DNA of 64,000 nucleotides from Stakelama sediminis. Its GTDB lineage: Bacteria; Pseudomonadota; Alphaproteobacteria; Sphingomonadales; Sphingomonadaceae. Below are positions 27,415 to 37,627 of the stretch, piece by piece; the first letter of the stretch is position 1, and each line of letters begins with the position of its first letter. The stretch is from positions 62,001-126,000 of the forward strand of contig NZ_JACIJI010000006.1 of assembly GCF_014199335.1 (NCBI RefSeq). Reading direction: 5' to 3'. The position numbers were made by a program, and so were the translations under genes. The notes below the pieces were generated by a model. It searched no databases and was not told the origin of the DNA. It was given only the letters and a program-made list of their open reading frames with translations.

Positions 27415-28497
27415 ATGGACACCGATATCGACCAGCTTCGCGAGGATGTGCTTGCCGCGATCGACGTTGCCGCGGGGTTGGATGCGCTGGAGGCGGTTCG
27501 CGTGCATGCGCTCGGCAAGCAGGGCAGCGTGACCGCGCAGCTCAAATCGCTGGGCAAGATGACGCCTGAGCAGCGGCAGGACTTGGGGCCGCGCATTCAC
27601 GGCCTGCGTGAAGCGGTGACCAGCGCCATTGCCACGCGCAAGGCGGCGCTGGAGCAGGCACTGCTCGATGCGCAACTGGCCAGCGAAACGCTCGACATGA
27701 CGCTGCCAGCGCCCGCCCCCATGGCGGGTACGGTGCATCCGGTCAGCCAGGTGATGGACGAACTTGCGGAAATCTTCGCCGATCTCGGCTTTGCCGTCGC
27801 CACGGGGCCGGAGATCGAGGACGACTGGCACAATTTCACCGCGCTCAACATTCCCGAAACCCACCCGGCGCGTGCGATGCACGATACCTTCTACTTCCCC
27901 GAAGGAGAGGATGGCGCGCAGAAGATGCTGCTGCGTACGCATACGTCGCCGGTGCAGATCCGCACGATGGTGAACGGCAAGCCGCCGATTCGCATCATCG
28001 CGCCGGGCCGCACCTACCGGTCGGATTCGGATGCGACGCATACGCCGATGTTCCATCAGGTCGAAGGACTGGTGATCGACAAGGGGATTACGCTCGGCCA
28101 CCTGAAATGGACGCTGGAAACCTTCTTGAAGGCGTTTTTCGAGCGCGACGATATCGTCTTGCGCCTGCGCCCCAGCTATTTCCCCTTCACCGAACCGTCG
28201 GCGGAGGTCGATGTCGGCTATTCGATCGAGAAGGGCAAACGCGTGATCGGCGGGTCCGAAGGCTGGATGGAGGTACTCGGCTCCGGCATGGTGCATCCGA
28301 AAGTGATTGCCGCCTGCGGGCTGGACCCGGAGGAATGGCAGGGTTTCGCCTTCGGCTGCGGCATCGACCGGCTGGCGATGCTCAAATACGGGATGGATGA
28401 TTTGCGCGCATTCTTCGACGGGGATCTGCGCTGGCTGAAGCATTACGGTTTTTCGAGCCTCGATGTGCCAACGCTTTCGGGGGGAGTGGGCGCATGA
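27415..28497 (+). CDS. pheS: Phenylalanyl-tRNA synthetase alpha subunit
   Basis: Catalytic class II subunit of the heterotetrameric enzyme. An N-terminal coiled coil precedes the motif 2 region with [20 protein letters not shown] and motif 3 in [14 protein letters not shown]. The ATG at 27415 follows ACAGAGG and matches the usual start MDTDIDQL. It has 360 residues. It overlaps pheT by four bases. Confidence 0.96.
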   Translation: MDTDIDQLREDVLAAIDVAAGLDALEAVRVHALGKQGSVTAQLKSLGKMTPEQRQDLGPRIHGLREAVTSAIATRKAALEQALLDAQLASETLDMTLPAPAPMAGTVHPVSQVMDELAEIFADLGFAVATGPEIEDDWHNFTALNIPETHPARAMHDTFYFPEGEDGAQKMLLRTHTSPVQIRTMVNGKPPIRIIAPGRTYRSDSDATHTPMFHQVEGLVIDKGITLGHLKWTLETFLKAFFERDDIVLRLRPSYFPFTEPSAEVDVGYSIEKGKRVIGGSEGWMEVLGSGMVHPKVIAACGLDPEEWQGFAFGCGIDRLAMLKYGMDDLRAFFDGDLRWLKHYGFSSLDVPTLSGGVGA

Positions 28498-30881
28498 AGT
28501 TCACGCTGAACTGGCTGAAAGAGCATCTTGATACCGATGCCGATCTCGATACCATATTGGAAACGCTGACGCGCATCGGGCTGGAAGTCGAAGGCGTCGA
28601 GAATCCGGGCGAGAAGCTCAACGATTTCCGCGTCGCCAAAGTGCTGACCGCAGAAAAACATCCCAATGCCGACAAACTGCAGGTGCTGTCGGTCGATGCG
28701 GGCGACGGGCCGTTGCAGGTGGTGTGCGGTGCGCCCAATGCGCGCGCCGGGATGATCGGGGTGTTCGGCCCTCCCGGTGCGTTTGTGCCGGGCAGCGGTT
28801 TTGAGCTGAAGGTCGCGGAAATCCGCGGAGTAGAATCGAACGGCATGATGTGTTCGGTGCGCGAGCTGGAACTGGGCGATGCGCATGAGGGTATTATCGA
28901 ACTGGACGAGGATGCTGCGGGTGCGATCGGGGTGACTTATCCCGATTATGCCGGGCTGACCGACCCGGTGATCGACGTGTCGATTACGCCCAACCGGCAG
29001 GATTGCATGGGCGTGCGCGGGATTGCCCGCGATCTCGCCGCTGCCGGGCTGGGTGCGCTCAAGCCGCTGGGCGATGTCTATCGCATGGGCGAGGTGAAGC
29101 CGGTCGAAGGGGACGGACCGGCACCGGATGTGCGCACGGACGATTCCGAAGGGTGTCCCGCCTTTTATGCGCAGTCGGTGCGCGGCGTGAAAAACTGCGA
29201 ATCGCCCGCCTGGATGCGCCGCTATCTTGCCGCCATCGGGCAACGCACGATTTCGGTTCTGGTCGATATCACCAATTTCGTGATGATCGACCTCGGTCGG
29301 CCGCTGCACGTCTATGACATGGCAAAGCTGTCGGGCGGACTGGTCGCGCGTAAGGCGAAGGCGGACGAGCAGGTGCTGGCGCTTAACGGCAAGAGCTACA
29401 CGCTCGACGAGAGCATGACGGTCATCGCCGATGAGGCGCAGGTGCACGATATCGGCGGTATCATGGGCGGCGAGGAGTCGGGTGTTTCCGACGCCACCAC
29501 CGACGTTCTGATCGAATGCGCCTATTTCGATCCCGACCATATCGCGCGTACGGGGCAGAAGCTGCTGCTGACCAGCGATGCGCGCCAGCGGTTCGAACGC
29601 GGCGTCGATCCGGCCTTCCTGGATGAAGGGCTGGCGATTGCGACCTGGCTGGTAACCGAACATTGCGGCGGAACACCGGGTGGCGTGACGCGTGCGAGCC
29701 AGCCGCCTGTCGCGCCGCGCACAGTGCGCTTCGACCACGCTATGGCGCGCACGCTGGGCGGCCTTGAAATTGCCGAGGACGAGCAGCGCGCCATCCTGAC
29801 GCGGCTGGGCTTCACGGTGGAGGGCGATACCGCCACCGTGCCGACCTGGCGGCGCGATATTGACGGTCCTGCGGATTTGGTCGAGGAAGTCGTGCGCATT
29901 TTCGGTATCGACAAAGTGCCGTCGGAACCATTGCCGCGACCGGCTGGCGTGGCGAAACCCACCGCGACCCCCGAACAGAAGCGCGAACGCCGGGTGCGTC
30001 GTGCCGCTGCCGCGCGCGGCTTTCATGAGGCGGTGACGTGGAGCTTCCTGTCCGAAGCCGAGGCGCAGCCCTTTGGTGGCGGCGCATGGACGCTGGCCAA
30101 TCCGATCAGCGAGGATCTGAAGGTCATGCGGCCGTCGCTGTTGCCGGGCCTGCTCGCGGCCGCGGGCCGCAACCTCAACCGTGGCGTGTCGAGTGTGCGG
30201 CTGTTCGAGGTCGGACGCCGCTATCTGGCCGACGGTGAACGCCCGACACTGGCCGTCGTGATGGCGGGCGAAGCCGTGTCTCGCGACTGGCATACCGGGA
30301 AAGCACGCAGCTTCAGCCCGTTTGACGCCAAGGCGGAGGCGCTGGCGCTGCTGGAAGCGGCAGGCGCACCCGTCGCCAATCTGCAGGTGATGGGGGAGGC
30401 GGGGGAGACCTGGCATCCCGGCCAGTCGGCGACGCTCCGGCTGGGGCCTAAAAATATCCTCGCCGCCTTCGGCATGGTCCATCCCGGCGTCCGCAAGGCG
30501 TTCGATCTGGACGGCCCGATGGTCGCCGCCGAACTCTACCTCGACGCGATCCCCGAAAAGCGCAGCACCGGTTTCATGCGGCCTGCCTATACCCCGTCGG
30601 CCCTGCAGGCGGTGACGCGCGATTTCGCATTTCTGGTCGATGCCGATATGGCCGCCGACAGCCTGATCCGCGCGGTGAAGGGGGCGGACAAAAAGGCAAT
30701 CATCGATGCGCGGCTGTTCGATGTCTTCACCGGCGCGGGCGTCGAGGAAGGCAAGAAGAGCCTTGCCATCGAAGTCACGCTGCAACCCGGCGACAAGAGC
30801 TTCACCGATGAGGAACTGAAGGCGATTGCCGACAAGGTGGTCAAGGCCGCCGAGAAGCAGGGTGCGGCGTTACGGCAATAA
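28494..30881 (+). CDS. pheT: Phenylalanyl-tRNA synthetase beta subunit
   Basis: Large subunit (795 residues) with tRNA-binding and editing functions. In order: [12 protein letters not shown] start, an EMAP-like tRNA-binding domain with [11 protein letters not shown], the B3/B4 editing domain with [19 protein letters not shown], the B5 domain ([17 protein letters not shown]), and the C-terminal anticodon-binding domain with [17 protein letters not shown]. Translationally coupled to pheS. Confidence 0.96.
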   Translation: MKFTLNWLKEHLDTDADLDTILETLTRIGLEVEGVENPGEKLNDFRVAKVLTAEKHPNADKLQVLSVDAGDGPLQVVCGAPNARAGMIGVFGPPGAFVPGSGFELKVAEIRGVESNGMMCSVRELELGDAHEGIIELDEDAAGAIGVTYPDYAGLTDPVIDVSITPNRQDCMGVRGIARDLAAAGLGALKPLGDVYRMGEVKPVEGDGPAPDVRTDDSEGCPAFYAQSVRGVKNCESPAWMRRYLAAIGQRTISVLVDITNFVMIDLGRPLHVYDMAKLSGGLVARKAKADEQVLALNGKSYTLDESMTVIADEAQVHDIGGIMGGEESGVSDATTDVLIECAYFDPDHIARTGQKLLLTSDARQRFERGVDPAFLDEGLAIATWLVTEHCGGTPGGVTRASQPPVAPRTVRFDHAMARTLGGLEIAEDEQRAILTRLGFTVEGDTATVPTWRRDIDGPADLVEEVVRIFGIDKVPSEPLPRPAGVAKPTATPEQKRERRVRRAAAARGFHEAVTWSFLSEAEAQPFGGGAWTLANPISEDLKVMRPSLLPGLLAAAGRNLNRGVSSVRLFEVGRRYLADGERPTLAVVMAGEAVSRDWHTGKARSFSPFDAKAEALALLEAAGAPVANLQVMGEAGETWHPGQSATLRLGPKNILAAFGMVHPGVRKAFDLDGPMVAAELYLDAIPEKRSTGFMRPAYTPSALQAVTRDFAFLVDADMAADSLIRAVKGADKKAIIDARLFDVFTGAGVEEGKKSLAIEVTLQPGDKSFTDEELKAIADKVVKAAEKQGAALRQ

Positions 30882-30886
30882 TAAGC

Positions 30887-30911
30887 GTCACCCCCGCGAA
30901 AGCCGGGATCC
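30887..30911. repeat. Intergenic repeat-like element
   Basis: The 25-bp segment beginning GTCACCCCCGCGAAAG and ending CGGGATCC resembles a dispersed intergenic repeat with the core CCCCGCGAAnGCGGGGATCC that is frequent in alphaproteobacterial genomes. The stem here is imperfect (CCCGC/CCGGG). Only one copy is visible in this window, so repeat status is inferred. Confidence 0.45.
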
Positions 30912-30960
30912 GGAGCCACTAATGCTGTGGCTTGTTGCTATTGATTGAGGAGAAAAACCC

Positions 30961-31707
30961 ATGCCGACCGCACTTATCACCGGCGCGACTGCCGGTATCG
31001 GCGAAGCCGCTGCACGCGCGTTCGTGGCGGCGGGATGGAAGGTCGTCGGCACCGGGCGGCGGCAGGAGCGGCTAGATACGCTCAAGGGCGAACTGGGCGA
31101 TGCGTTCGTTCCGCTGACCTTCGACGTGCGTGACGAGGCGGCGCGCGACGCCGCGCTGGCGAGCCTGTCGGGTGACTTTGCGGCCATCGATCTGCTGGTC
31201 AACAATGCGGGCCTCGCACTGGGCACCGAAGCGGCGCAGGACGCCGACCTCGCCAAGTGGAAGACCATGGTCGACACCAACATCACCGCGATGCTGTCGA
31301 TGACGCACAAGCTGCTTCCCGGTCTGATCGAGCGCAAGGGCGCGATCATCAATCTCGGCTCGGTCGCGGGGAACTATATCTATCCGGGCGGCAACGTTTA
31401 TGCCGGGACCAAGGCGTTTGTGAACCATTTCAGCCTCGCGCTGCGGGCCGATTTGCATGGCAAGGGCGTGCGGGTGACGTCGATCGAGCCGGGCATGGTC
31501 GAAACCGAATTTACCGTGGTGCGCACCGGTGGCGATCAGCAGGCGTCGGACAAGCTGTATGCGGGCGTCGAACCGATGACCGGCGACGATATCGCCGAAA
31601 CGATCCTGTGGGTCGCAACGCTGCCGCCGCATCTCAACATCAACCGCATCGAACTGATGCCGGTCAATCAGGATTTCGCAGGCTTCGCGGTCGCACGCGA
31701 AGGCTGA
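30961..31707 (+). CDS. SDR family NADP-dependent oxidoreductase (YdfG-like)
   Basis: Short-chain dehydrogenase of 248 residues. Cofactor motif TGATAGIGEAAARAF is at the N terminus with Arg residues (GTGRRQERL) that favour NADP. NNAG, the catalytic Ser in LGSVAGN and YxxxK in YAGTKAF complete the active site. The C-terminal PPHLNINRIELMPVNQ is characteristic of the YdfG group, which oxidises L-allo-threonine and 3-hydroxy acids. A GAGGAGAAA site precedes the ATG. Confidence 0.9.
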   Translation: MPTALITGATAGIGEAAARAFVAAGWKVVGTGRRQERLDTLKGELGDAFVPLTFDVRDEAARDAALASLSGDFAAIDLLVNNAGLALGTEAAQDADLAKWKTMVDTNITAMLSMTHKLLPGLIERKGAIINLGSVAGNYIYPGGNVYAGTKAFVNHFSLALRADLHGKGVRVTSIEPGMVETEFTVVRTGGDQQASDKLYAGVEPMTGDDIAETILWVATLPPHLNINRIELMPVNQDFAGFAVAREG

Positions 31708-31711
31708 CGCC

Positions 31712-32224
31712 TCAACGTACCACCCGCTCGAACAGCGTTACCGGCTTGTCGTGATAGCGGCGGGTATCGAACGGACGATAACCCAGCCGTTCGGCAAGCC
31801 GCACCGACGGGATATTGTCGGGGTCGATGATGCATACGCTGCGTCCGGTGCCATGTGTCGCGTCGAACCAGTGCTGTGCCGCCTGCATCGCTTCGACGGC
31901 AAAGCCTTTCCCATGAAAGTCGGGATGGATTACCCAGGCGGCTTCGGGGCTGTTGTCGAATTCGTCCCCCAGCCCGCGTTTGAAATGGGCCAGCCCGACC
32001 TCTCCTACGAATTGCCCGGTTTCGCGGTTGATCGCGGCGAAGATGCCATAATCGAACAATGCCCAGTGTCCGGCATGGCGCAACAGCCGCTGCCAGCTTT
32101 GTTCGGCGCTTTGCGGGGTGCCGCCGATAAAGTGCGTGACGCGTGTATCCGCCCATAAGGCGGTAATGGCGTCATGATCCTGTGCGGTTTCACGTCGCAG
32201 GATCAGGCGATCGGTTTCGATCAT
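31712..32224 (-). CDS. GNAT family N-acetyltransferase
   Basis: Acetyltransferase of 170 residues similar to the RimJ/RimL-type group. It starts MIETDRLILRRETAQDHDAI. The acetyl-CoA-binding loop appears as HPDFHGKGFAVEAMQAAQHW, followed by the C-terminal IIDPDNIPSVRLAERLGYR. The substrate cannot be predicted. It lies 12 bp after mntP on the same strand and could share the Mn-responsive transcript. Confidence 0.85.
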   Translation of the reverse strand: MIETDRLILRRETAQDHDAITALWADTRVTHFIGGTPQSAEQSWQRLLRHAGHWALFDYGIFAAINRETGQFVGEVGLAHFKRGLGDEFDNSPEAAWVIHPDFHGKGFAVEAMQAAQHWFDATHGTGRSVCIIDPDNIPSVRLAERLGYRPFDTRRYHDKPVTLFERVVR

Positions 32225-32236
32225 GCAAGGCCCCCG

Positions 32237-32815
32237 TTAGACATTCAGATGTTCGTACAGGATGATAGCGCCGATGGCGATCAGGGCGATACCGCCCAGC
32301 ACTTCGGCATATTCGCCCAGATGATCGCCCGCCTTGCGCCCCAGCATCACCCCGATCGTCGCCATCACCGTCGTCACCAGCCCGATGACGATACAGGCGA
32401 CCACGATGTTCACCCCCATCACCGCCAGACTGACTCCGACGGCGGTTGCATCGATGCTGGTGGCGAGGGCGGTTGCGATCAGCCCGAACCGGCCCCTGCG
32501 CGGGACGTCGCTTTCGTCCCTCAAATCCGGTTCGGCCGTCCCGTGCAGAGCGTTCCAGATCATATGCCCGCCCACCGCCAGCAACAGGATAAAGGCAATC
32601 CAGTGATCGAACGCGGATACCCAGGCGCTGAACGCCAGTCCCACCGCCCAGCCGATCGCTGGGGTAATGCCTTCGAAAAAGCCGAATACCGCACCGGTTT
32701 TCAGCGCATCGCGTAAACGGGGGTGCGCGCCGGATGCGCCCTTGCCGATGGCGGCGGCAAAGGCGTCCACCGACAGGCCGAAGCCGATGGCAATCAGTGT
32801 AGCAATTCCTGTCAT
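32237..32815 (-). CDS. mntP: Manganese efflux pump MntP
   Basis: Six-helix membrane exporter that protects cells from excess manganese. The two halves each carry a conserved acidic motif: GLSVDAFAAAIGKG in helix 1 and ALATSIDATAVGVSLA in helix 4. The frame is open further upstream, but the ATG at 32815 starts the canonical MTGIATLIAIGFGLS. It has 192 residues. It is preceded by a yybP-ykoY riboswitch, which supports the manganese assignment strongly. Confidence 0.93.
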   Translation of the reverse strand: MTGIATLIAIGFGLSVDAFAAAIGKGASGAHPRLRDALKTGAVFGFFEGITPAIGWAVGLAFSAWVSAFDHWIAFILLLAVGGHMIWNALHGTAEPDLRDESDVPRRGRFGLIATALATSIDATAVGVSLAVMGVNIVVACIVIGLVTTVMATIGVMLGRKAGDHLGEYAEVLGGIALIAIGAIILYEHLNV

Positions 32816-32888
32816 GCGTTTCCCGATGGCCGGTCCTATAACCCACGACACACATCACCCCCGGCCGACAGGAAAGGGTGAAGCGCGT

Positions 32889-32995
32889 CGCTGGTCTTGC
32901 CGGGCACGGTCTGTCGTGCTGCCTTCGCCACGGTTCTGCGAACCGAGTATGTTGACGAAGGCCCCGTAGCGGGTGGCTACTCCCCAGGAGCGATG
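32889..32995 (-). promoter_or_regulatory. yybP-ykoY (Mn2+) riboswitch upstream of mntP
   Basis: On the minus strand the aptamer core GGGGAGTAGCC (from 32985 down) is followed by GTCAACATACTCGG (32956-32943), the two invariant strands that form the Mn2+-binding pocket, and closes with GGCAAGACCAGCG pairing back to CGCT near 32992. About 75 nt of expression platform separate it from mntP, including a GC-rich stretch that could mask the start region. Mn2+ binding is known to switch such genes on. Confidence 0.92.
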
Positions 32996-33138
32996 TCGCA
33001 TCATGCGACGCGCAGGCCTATGGCAAAAAGGGGCGCAGCCGTCCAGAGCGTGGTTTTGCAGCACCGGCATTGCAGAGATACAGGAACGTCGACGGCATCG
33101 GCCCGTTCGATCCGTGCAGTCCAGCCAAGGGAGCAGCC

Positions 33139-34020
33139 ATGACCGACCGTGCCATGATCGATATCGCCTCGCCGCAGCTATCCGCGGCGATCAATCCGTT
33201 CGGAGCGGAACTGACGCATTTGCGCGACGCGGACGGTCGCGAACTGATGACCGATGCCGATCCGGCCTATTGGACCGGCCATGCCCCGGTCCTGTTCCCG
33301 ATTGTCGGCGAACTGCACGACGGCACCTATCGCGTGAACGGTCGGGAATATGCGCTGTCGCGCCACGGCTTCGCCCGTCGCAGCCTGTTTGAAGTGGTGG
33401 AGCATGAGGCGGATCGCGCGGTGTTCCAGCTTATCGACAGCCAAGAGACACGCGCCGTCTATCCCTTCGCCTTTCAGTTGCGGATCGAATTTCGCCTCGA
33501 CGGCGCGACCCTGCTGGTCACGGCGACGATTGCAAACCGTTCGGATGGCGTCATGCCCGCCAGTTTCGGCTTTCACCCCGCTTTCGCCTGGCCCTTGCCC
33601 TATGGCGAGCTGCGGGAGGACCATCGCATCACGTTCGATGTCGCGGAACCGGATCCGCTTCGGGGGCTGAGCCAGCATGGACTGGTGACGGATACACCGC
33701 GCGCAAGCCCGCTCGATGGCCATGAACTGCTGCTGCGCGATAGTTTGTTCGAGGCGGATGCCCTGATCTGGCAGGGCGTCGAGAGCGAAACTGTGCACTA
33801 TGGCGCGGCACAGGGACCGGTGCTGGAGATCAGTTTTCCCGATACGCCCAATCTCGGCATCTGGACGAAGCCCGGCGCACGCTATGTCTGTGTCGAACCC
33901 TGGCATGGCATTGCCGACCCGGTCGGTTTCACCGGCGACCTGTTCGACAAGCCCGACATCATGACGATTGCGCCGGGTGCCGAGCGGCAATGCAGCTTCA
34001 GCGTGACGTTGATGGGGTGA
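33139..34020 (+). CDS. Aldose 1-epimerase family protein (LacX-like)
   Basis: Galactose-mutarotase-fold protein of 293 residues. A start region with AAINPFGAELTHLRDADG is followed by the conserved PVLFPIVGELHDGTY, the catalytic His region SFGFHPAFAWPLP, and FVxxEPWH-like VCVEPWHGIADP. It would interconvert sugar anomers; the particular sugar is unknown. The ATG at 33139 has AGGGAGCAG upstream; the longer frame from 33070 would run into the riboswitch region. Confidence 0.85.
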   Translation: MTDRAMIDIASPQLSAAINPFGAELTHLRDADGRELMTDADPAYWTGHAPVLFPIVGELHDGTYRVNGREYALSRHGFARRSLFEVVEHEADRAVFQLIDSQETRAVYPFAFQLRIEFRLDGATLLVTATIANRSDGVMPASFGFHPAFAWPLPYGELREDHRITFDVAEPDPLRGLSQHGLVTDTPRASPLDGHELLLRDSLFEADALIWQGVESETVHYGAAQGPVLEISFPDTPNLGIWTKPGARYVCVEPWHGIADPVGFTGDLFDKPDIMTIAPGAERQCSFSVTLMG

Positions 34021-34067
34021 TCGGCTAACCGCAACCGCAGTCAGCGTGTGTCGAAGGTCTTCTTCCC

Positions 34068-34664
34068 ATGTCTCTGGAAGCGATAGTCAGCCAGTATGGC
34101 CTGCCCGCCCTGTTTGTCGGCGCGGGCGTGGAAGGGGAAACGGTGGTGATGCTGGGCGGGATGCTGGTGCATCGCGGCCTGTTGTCTTTCTGGCCCGCGA
34201 TCCTGGCGGCATCGCTGGGATCCCTGACGGCGGATCAGCTGTTCTTTCTGATCGGGCGGCGGCTGCGATCCTGGCCGCTGGTCGAACGCACGCGGCACAG
34301 GCCGGCCTTCAAACGTGCCCGGCAAACCTTTGAACGATATCCGACCGGCTTTATCCTGCTGTTCCGCTTTCTCTATGGCCTGCGCACGATCAGCCCGATG
34401 GCGATCGGCACCACCGATGTTCCCGCAACGCGGTTTCTTGCTCTCAACGCACTGGCCGCACTGATCTGGGGAACCTTGTTTATCACGCTTGGCTACTGGT
34501 TCGGGCAGGGGATACAGACGGTGTTCGGGCGCGCGCGCCACTATGAATATGTGCTCGCCTTTGTCGCGGGAATTGCGGCGGTCGTGCTGCTGGTCCTTCA
34601 TATTGCACGTCGTAGGCACAACCGTCGTGGAGATGCATTGCCGTCTCGACGGGAGGGGGCCTGA
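34068..34664 (+). CDS. DedA family membrane protein
   Basis: Integral membrane protein of 198 residues in the SNARE-associated/VTT (DedA) family, whose members scramble or flip phospholipids and support membrane homeostasis. The family features are the EGETVVMLGG motif with its acidic residue, FLIGRRL, and the FRFLYGLRTISPMAIG segment carrying key arginines. The C terminus is basic. Likely co-transcribed with prfC 17 bp downstream. Confidence 0.88.
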   Translation: MSLEAIVSQYGLPALFVGAGVEGETVVMLGGMLVHRGLLSFWPAILAASLGSLTADQLFFLIGRRLRSWPLVERTRHRPAFKRARQTFERYPTGFILLFRFLYGLRTISPMAIGTTDVPATRFLALNALAALIWGTLFITLGYWFGQGIQTVFGRARHYEYVLAFVAGIAAVVLLVLHIARRRHNRRGDALPSRREGA

Positions 34665-34681
34665 TCCGCTAGGGCGCGGCG

Positions 34682-36253
34682 ATGACTGAAGCGCTCGACC
34701 GCCGCACCTTTGCGATCATTTCCCACCCCGACGCGGGTAAGACCACGCTCACCGAAAAGCTGTTGCTGTCGGGCGGGGCCATCCACCTTGCCGGAGAGGT
34801 AAAGGCGAGGGGGGCGGCACGGCGCGCACGCTCCGACTGGATGAAGATCGAGCAGCAACGCGGCATTTCCGTCACCTCCTCGGTGATGACGTTCGAACGT
34901 GACGGTATCACGTTCAATCTGCTCGATACGCCGGGACACGAGGATTTTTCCGAAGACACCTATCGCACGCTGACTGCGGTCGATTCGGCGATCATGGTGA
35001 TCGACGCCGCACGCGGGATCGAGGCGCAGACGCGCAAGCTGTTCGAGGTATGCCGGTTGCGCTCGGTACCGATCATCACCTTCGTCAACAAGGTCGATCG
35101 CGAAGGGCGCGAACCGTTCGAACTGCTCGATGAGATTGCCGATGTGCTGGCGCTCGACGTCACGCCGATGAGCTGGCCCGCCGGGATGGGCGGGCAGTTT
35201 GAGGGCGTGTACAACCTCGCCAGCAACGAACTCGATCAGCCGACCGGGGATTCGCGCGCGTTTGAGGGCAAGCGAGCAACGCTGACCGGGCTGGACGACA
35301 GTGCGCTGGAAACGCTGCTCAGCGCCGACCGGCTGGAGCAGTTACGCGAAGAGGCGGAGCTGGCGCAGGCGGGCTATGCTGCATTTGACGAAGCCGCCTA
35401 TCGCCATGGCGACCTGACGCCTGTCTATTTTGGCTCCGCGCTCAAACAGTTCGGGGTGGAGGCGCTGATCGACGCGATTGCCCGCCATGCACCACCGCCG
35501 CGGCCGCAACCCGCCGAGCCTGCGCCGGTCGAACCGACCCGTGACGAAGTCACCGGCTTTGTGTTCAAGGTACAGGCGAATATGGACCCCAACCATCGCG
35601 ACCGCATCGCCTTTATGCGGCTATGTTCCGGCACGTTCAAACGCGGCATGAAGCTGACGCCGACCGGGCATGGCAAACCGGTCGCCATTCATTCGCCGAT
35701 CCTGTTCTTCGCGCAGGAACGCGAACTTGCTGATGAGGCGTTTCCCGGCGACATTATCGGCATCCCCAATCACGGCACGCTGCGCGTCGGCGACACGCTG
35801 AGCGAAAAGGCGGATGTGCGCTTTACCGGCCTGCCCAATTTCGCGCCGGAAATCCTGCGCCGCGTGGTGCTGAAAGACCCGACCAAGACCAAGCAGTTGC
35901 GCAAGGCGCTCGACGATATGGCGGAAGAAGGTGTGACGCAGGTCTTCTATCCCGAAATCGGCGCCAATCTGGTGATCGGGGTGGTCGGCCAGTTGCAGCT
36001 CGACGTGCTGATCAGCCGGCTGGAGGCGGAGTATAAGGTTGCTGCGGGGCTGGAAATGGCGCCGTTCGAAACCGCGCGCTGGGTATCGGCGGGCGATCCG
36101 AAGAAGCTCAAGGAATTTACCGACATTAACCGGACCGCGATGGCGAAGGATCGCGATGGCAACCCGGTATTCATGGCCAAGAGCGCGTGGGAAGTCGGCT
36201 ATGTCGCCGAACGCTATCCCGATGTCACCTTCGCCGCGACGCGAGAGCGGTAA
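34682..36253 (+). CDS. prfC: Peptide chain release factor 3
   Basis: GTPase that recycles RF1/RF2 from terminated ribosomes. G1 is HPDAGKTTLTEKLL, switch II DTPGHEDFSEDTYR, G4 NKVDREG. The family-specific stretch RARSDWMKIEQQRGISVTSSVM and the C-terminal domain with EVGYVAERYPDVTF are present. It has 523 residues, which is full length. Confidence 0.95.
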   Translation: MTEALDRRTFAIISHPDAGKTTLTEKLLLSGGAIHLAGEVKARGAARRARSDWMKIEQQRGISVTSSVMTFERDGITFNLLDTPGHEDFSEDTYRTLTAVDSAIMVIDAARGIEAQTRKLFEVCRLRSVPIITFVNKVDREGREPFELLDEIADVLALDVTPMSWPAGMGGQFEGVYNLASNELDQPTGDSRAFEGKRATLTGLDDSALETLLSADRLEQLREEAELAQAGYAAFDEAAYRHGDLTPVYFGSALKQFGVEALIDAIARHAPPPRPQPAEPAPVEPTRDEVTGFVFKVQANMDPNHRDRIAFMRLCSGTFKRGMKLTPTGHGKPVAIHSPILFFAQERELADEAFPGDIIGIPNHGTLRVGDTLSEKADVRFTGLPNFAPEILRRVVLKDPTKTKQLRKALDDMAEEGVTQVFYPEIGANLVIGVVGQLQLDVLISRLEAEYKVAAGLEMAPFETARWVSAGDPKKLKEFTDINRTAMAKDRDGNPVFMAKSAWEVGYVAERYPDVTFAATRER

Positions 36254-36271
36254 CCCCACACCCGCGAACGA

Positions 36272-37537
36272 TCAGACTTCAACCCAGTCGCGGCGCAACG
36301 GTTTGACCGCCAGCAGCATCAATAGCGCTGCGATCAGGTAAAAGCCGAGCGCAAGCATCGTCGCATAGCGTAGCGCGTTGTCACCATAGCGTGCCGTCAT
36401 GGCGTCGGACATCGCGCCCATCACCCACGACCCGGCGCCCAGCCCGATCAGATTGTTGATGAACAGGAAACTGGCGGAAGCGGTGGCGCGCATATGCGGC
36501 GGCACCAGATTCTGCACCGCCGTCGTCACCGGGCCGAGCCACAGGATGTTGAGGCCGTTGGGGATCAGAAAGAAGAACCAGGCGAGCATGGGCGAGGTCG
36601 ACCAGAGCGCCGCGCCGAACAGCGGCACCGTAATCAGCCATGCAACCGCAGGCAGCTTCGCATAATTTCCCCGGTCGCGCGGCCCCATCCGGTCGGCGAG
36701 CCAGCCGCCGCCGAACACGCCCAGCGTGCCGCCGATCAGCAGCAGCGATCCGACATATTGCGAGGTGGTGATGAGGTCGAAGCCGAAATGGCGGATGAGG
36801 ACGGAGGGAATCCAGAAGGCGAGGCCATAGCCGCACATCGAACTGAACCCGGCGGCAAAGGACATCAGCCAGAAGCTGGGCTTTGCCGCAAGGATGGGAA
36901 ATACGGCGGAGAGCGGTACGCGCGCTGGTGCCGACACGCCATCCGCCGCCGTCTCCCGTTTCGGTTCGCGGACAACCAGCCGAAAGATCGGGGCGATCAC
37001 CACACCCGCCAGTCCGACTGCGATAAAGGCGACGCGCCAGTTGATATTCTGCGCGATATAGCCGCCGAGCAGCGCGCCGCCCGCCAGCCCCACCGGAATG
37101 CCCAGCGAATAGATAGCCAGCGCGCGGGCGCGGCTTTGCGGCGGGAAATAATCGGCGATGATCGCATAGGAGGGCGCGACGCCGCCCGCTTCCCCGACTC
37201 CGACGCCCAGCCGGAACAGAAAGAACTGCCAGAAGCCGGTCGCCAGCCCGCACAATGCCGTGAAACCGCTCCACACGGTCAGGCTGGCAGTGATGACCCA
37301 GCTGCGGCTGGTGCGGTCGGCGAGCAGCGCCAGCGGGATGCCCAGCGTCGAATAGAGCAGCGCAAAGGCAATGCCGCCAAGCGCCCCCAGTTGCGTGTCG
37401 CTCAGGCCCAGATCGAGCTTGATCGGCTGGGCAAGAATGCCGAGAATCTGCCGGTCGAGAAAGTTGAAGGTATAGACCAGCAACAACATCGCCAGCACCA
37501 GTGCGCGATAGCCCGGACTTGCCGTCTTTGCCTGCAT
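36272..37537 (-). CDS. MFS transporter, spinster-like
   Basis: Twelve-helix transporter of 421 residues. The start contains LVYTFNFLDRQILGILAQPIK and LSDTQLGALGGIAFALLY, typical of the Spns/ACS-like MFS group common in sphingomonads. The GDR-like loop motif reads ALLADRTSRSWV, and a second ADRMGPRDRG loop follows helix 8. It lies 90 bp downstream of the TonB receptor gene on the same strand, so both probably serve one substrate. Substrate unknown. Confidence 0.85.
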   Translation of the reverse strand: MQAKTASPGYRALVLAMLLLVYTFNFLDRQILGILAQPIKLDLGLSDTQLGALGGIAFALLYSTLGIPLALLADRTSRSWVITASLTVWSGFTALCGLATGFWQFFLFRLGVGVGEAGGVAPSYAIIADYFPPQSRARALAIYSLGIPVGLAGGALLGGYIAQNINWRVAFIAVGLAGVVIAPIFRLVVREPKRETAADGVSAPARVPLSAVFPILAAKPSFWLMSFAAGFSSMCGYGLAFWIPSVLIRHFGFDLITTSQYVGSLLLIGGTLGVFGGGWLADRMGPRDRGNYAKLPAVAWLITVPLFGAALWSTSPMLAWFFFLIPNGLNILWLGPVTTAVQNLVPPHMRATASASFLFINNLIGLGAGSWVMGAMSDAMTARYGDNALRYATMLALGFYLIAALLMLLAVKPLRRDWVEV

Positions 37538-37627
37538 GGTATCCCCTCCATATATATTGGGCCGACCGGCTTCCCCCTGCCGGCCGGCCCTGTTGTCTGA
37601 TGCTAACAGGCTTTCAGCCCGCCGCCA

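Noticed and set aside
28443..30785. Minus-strand 780-codon open frame opposite pheT
   Set aside because: Antisense shadow of pheT in GC-rich DNA. It shows no family features, while the plus-strand frame encodes a full, recognisable synthetase subunit.
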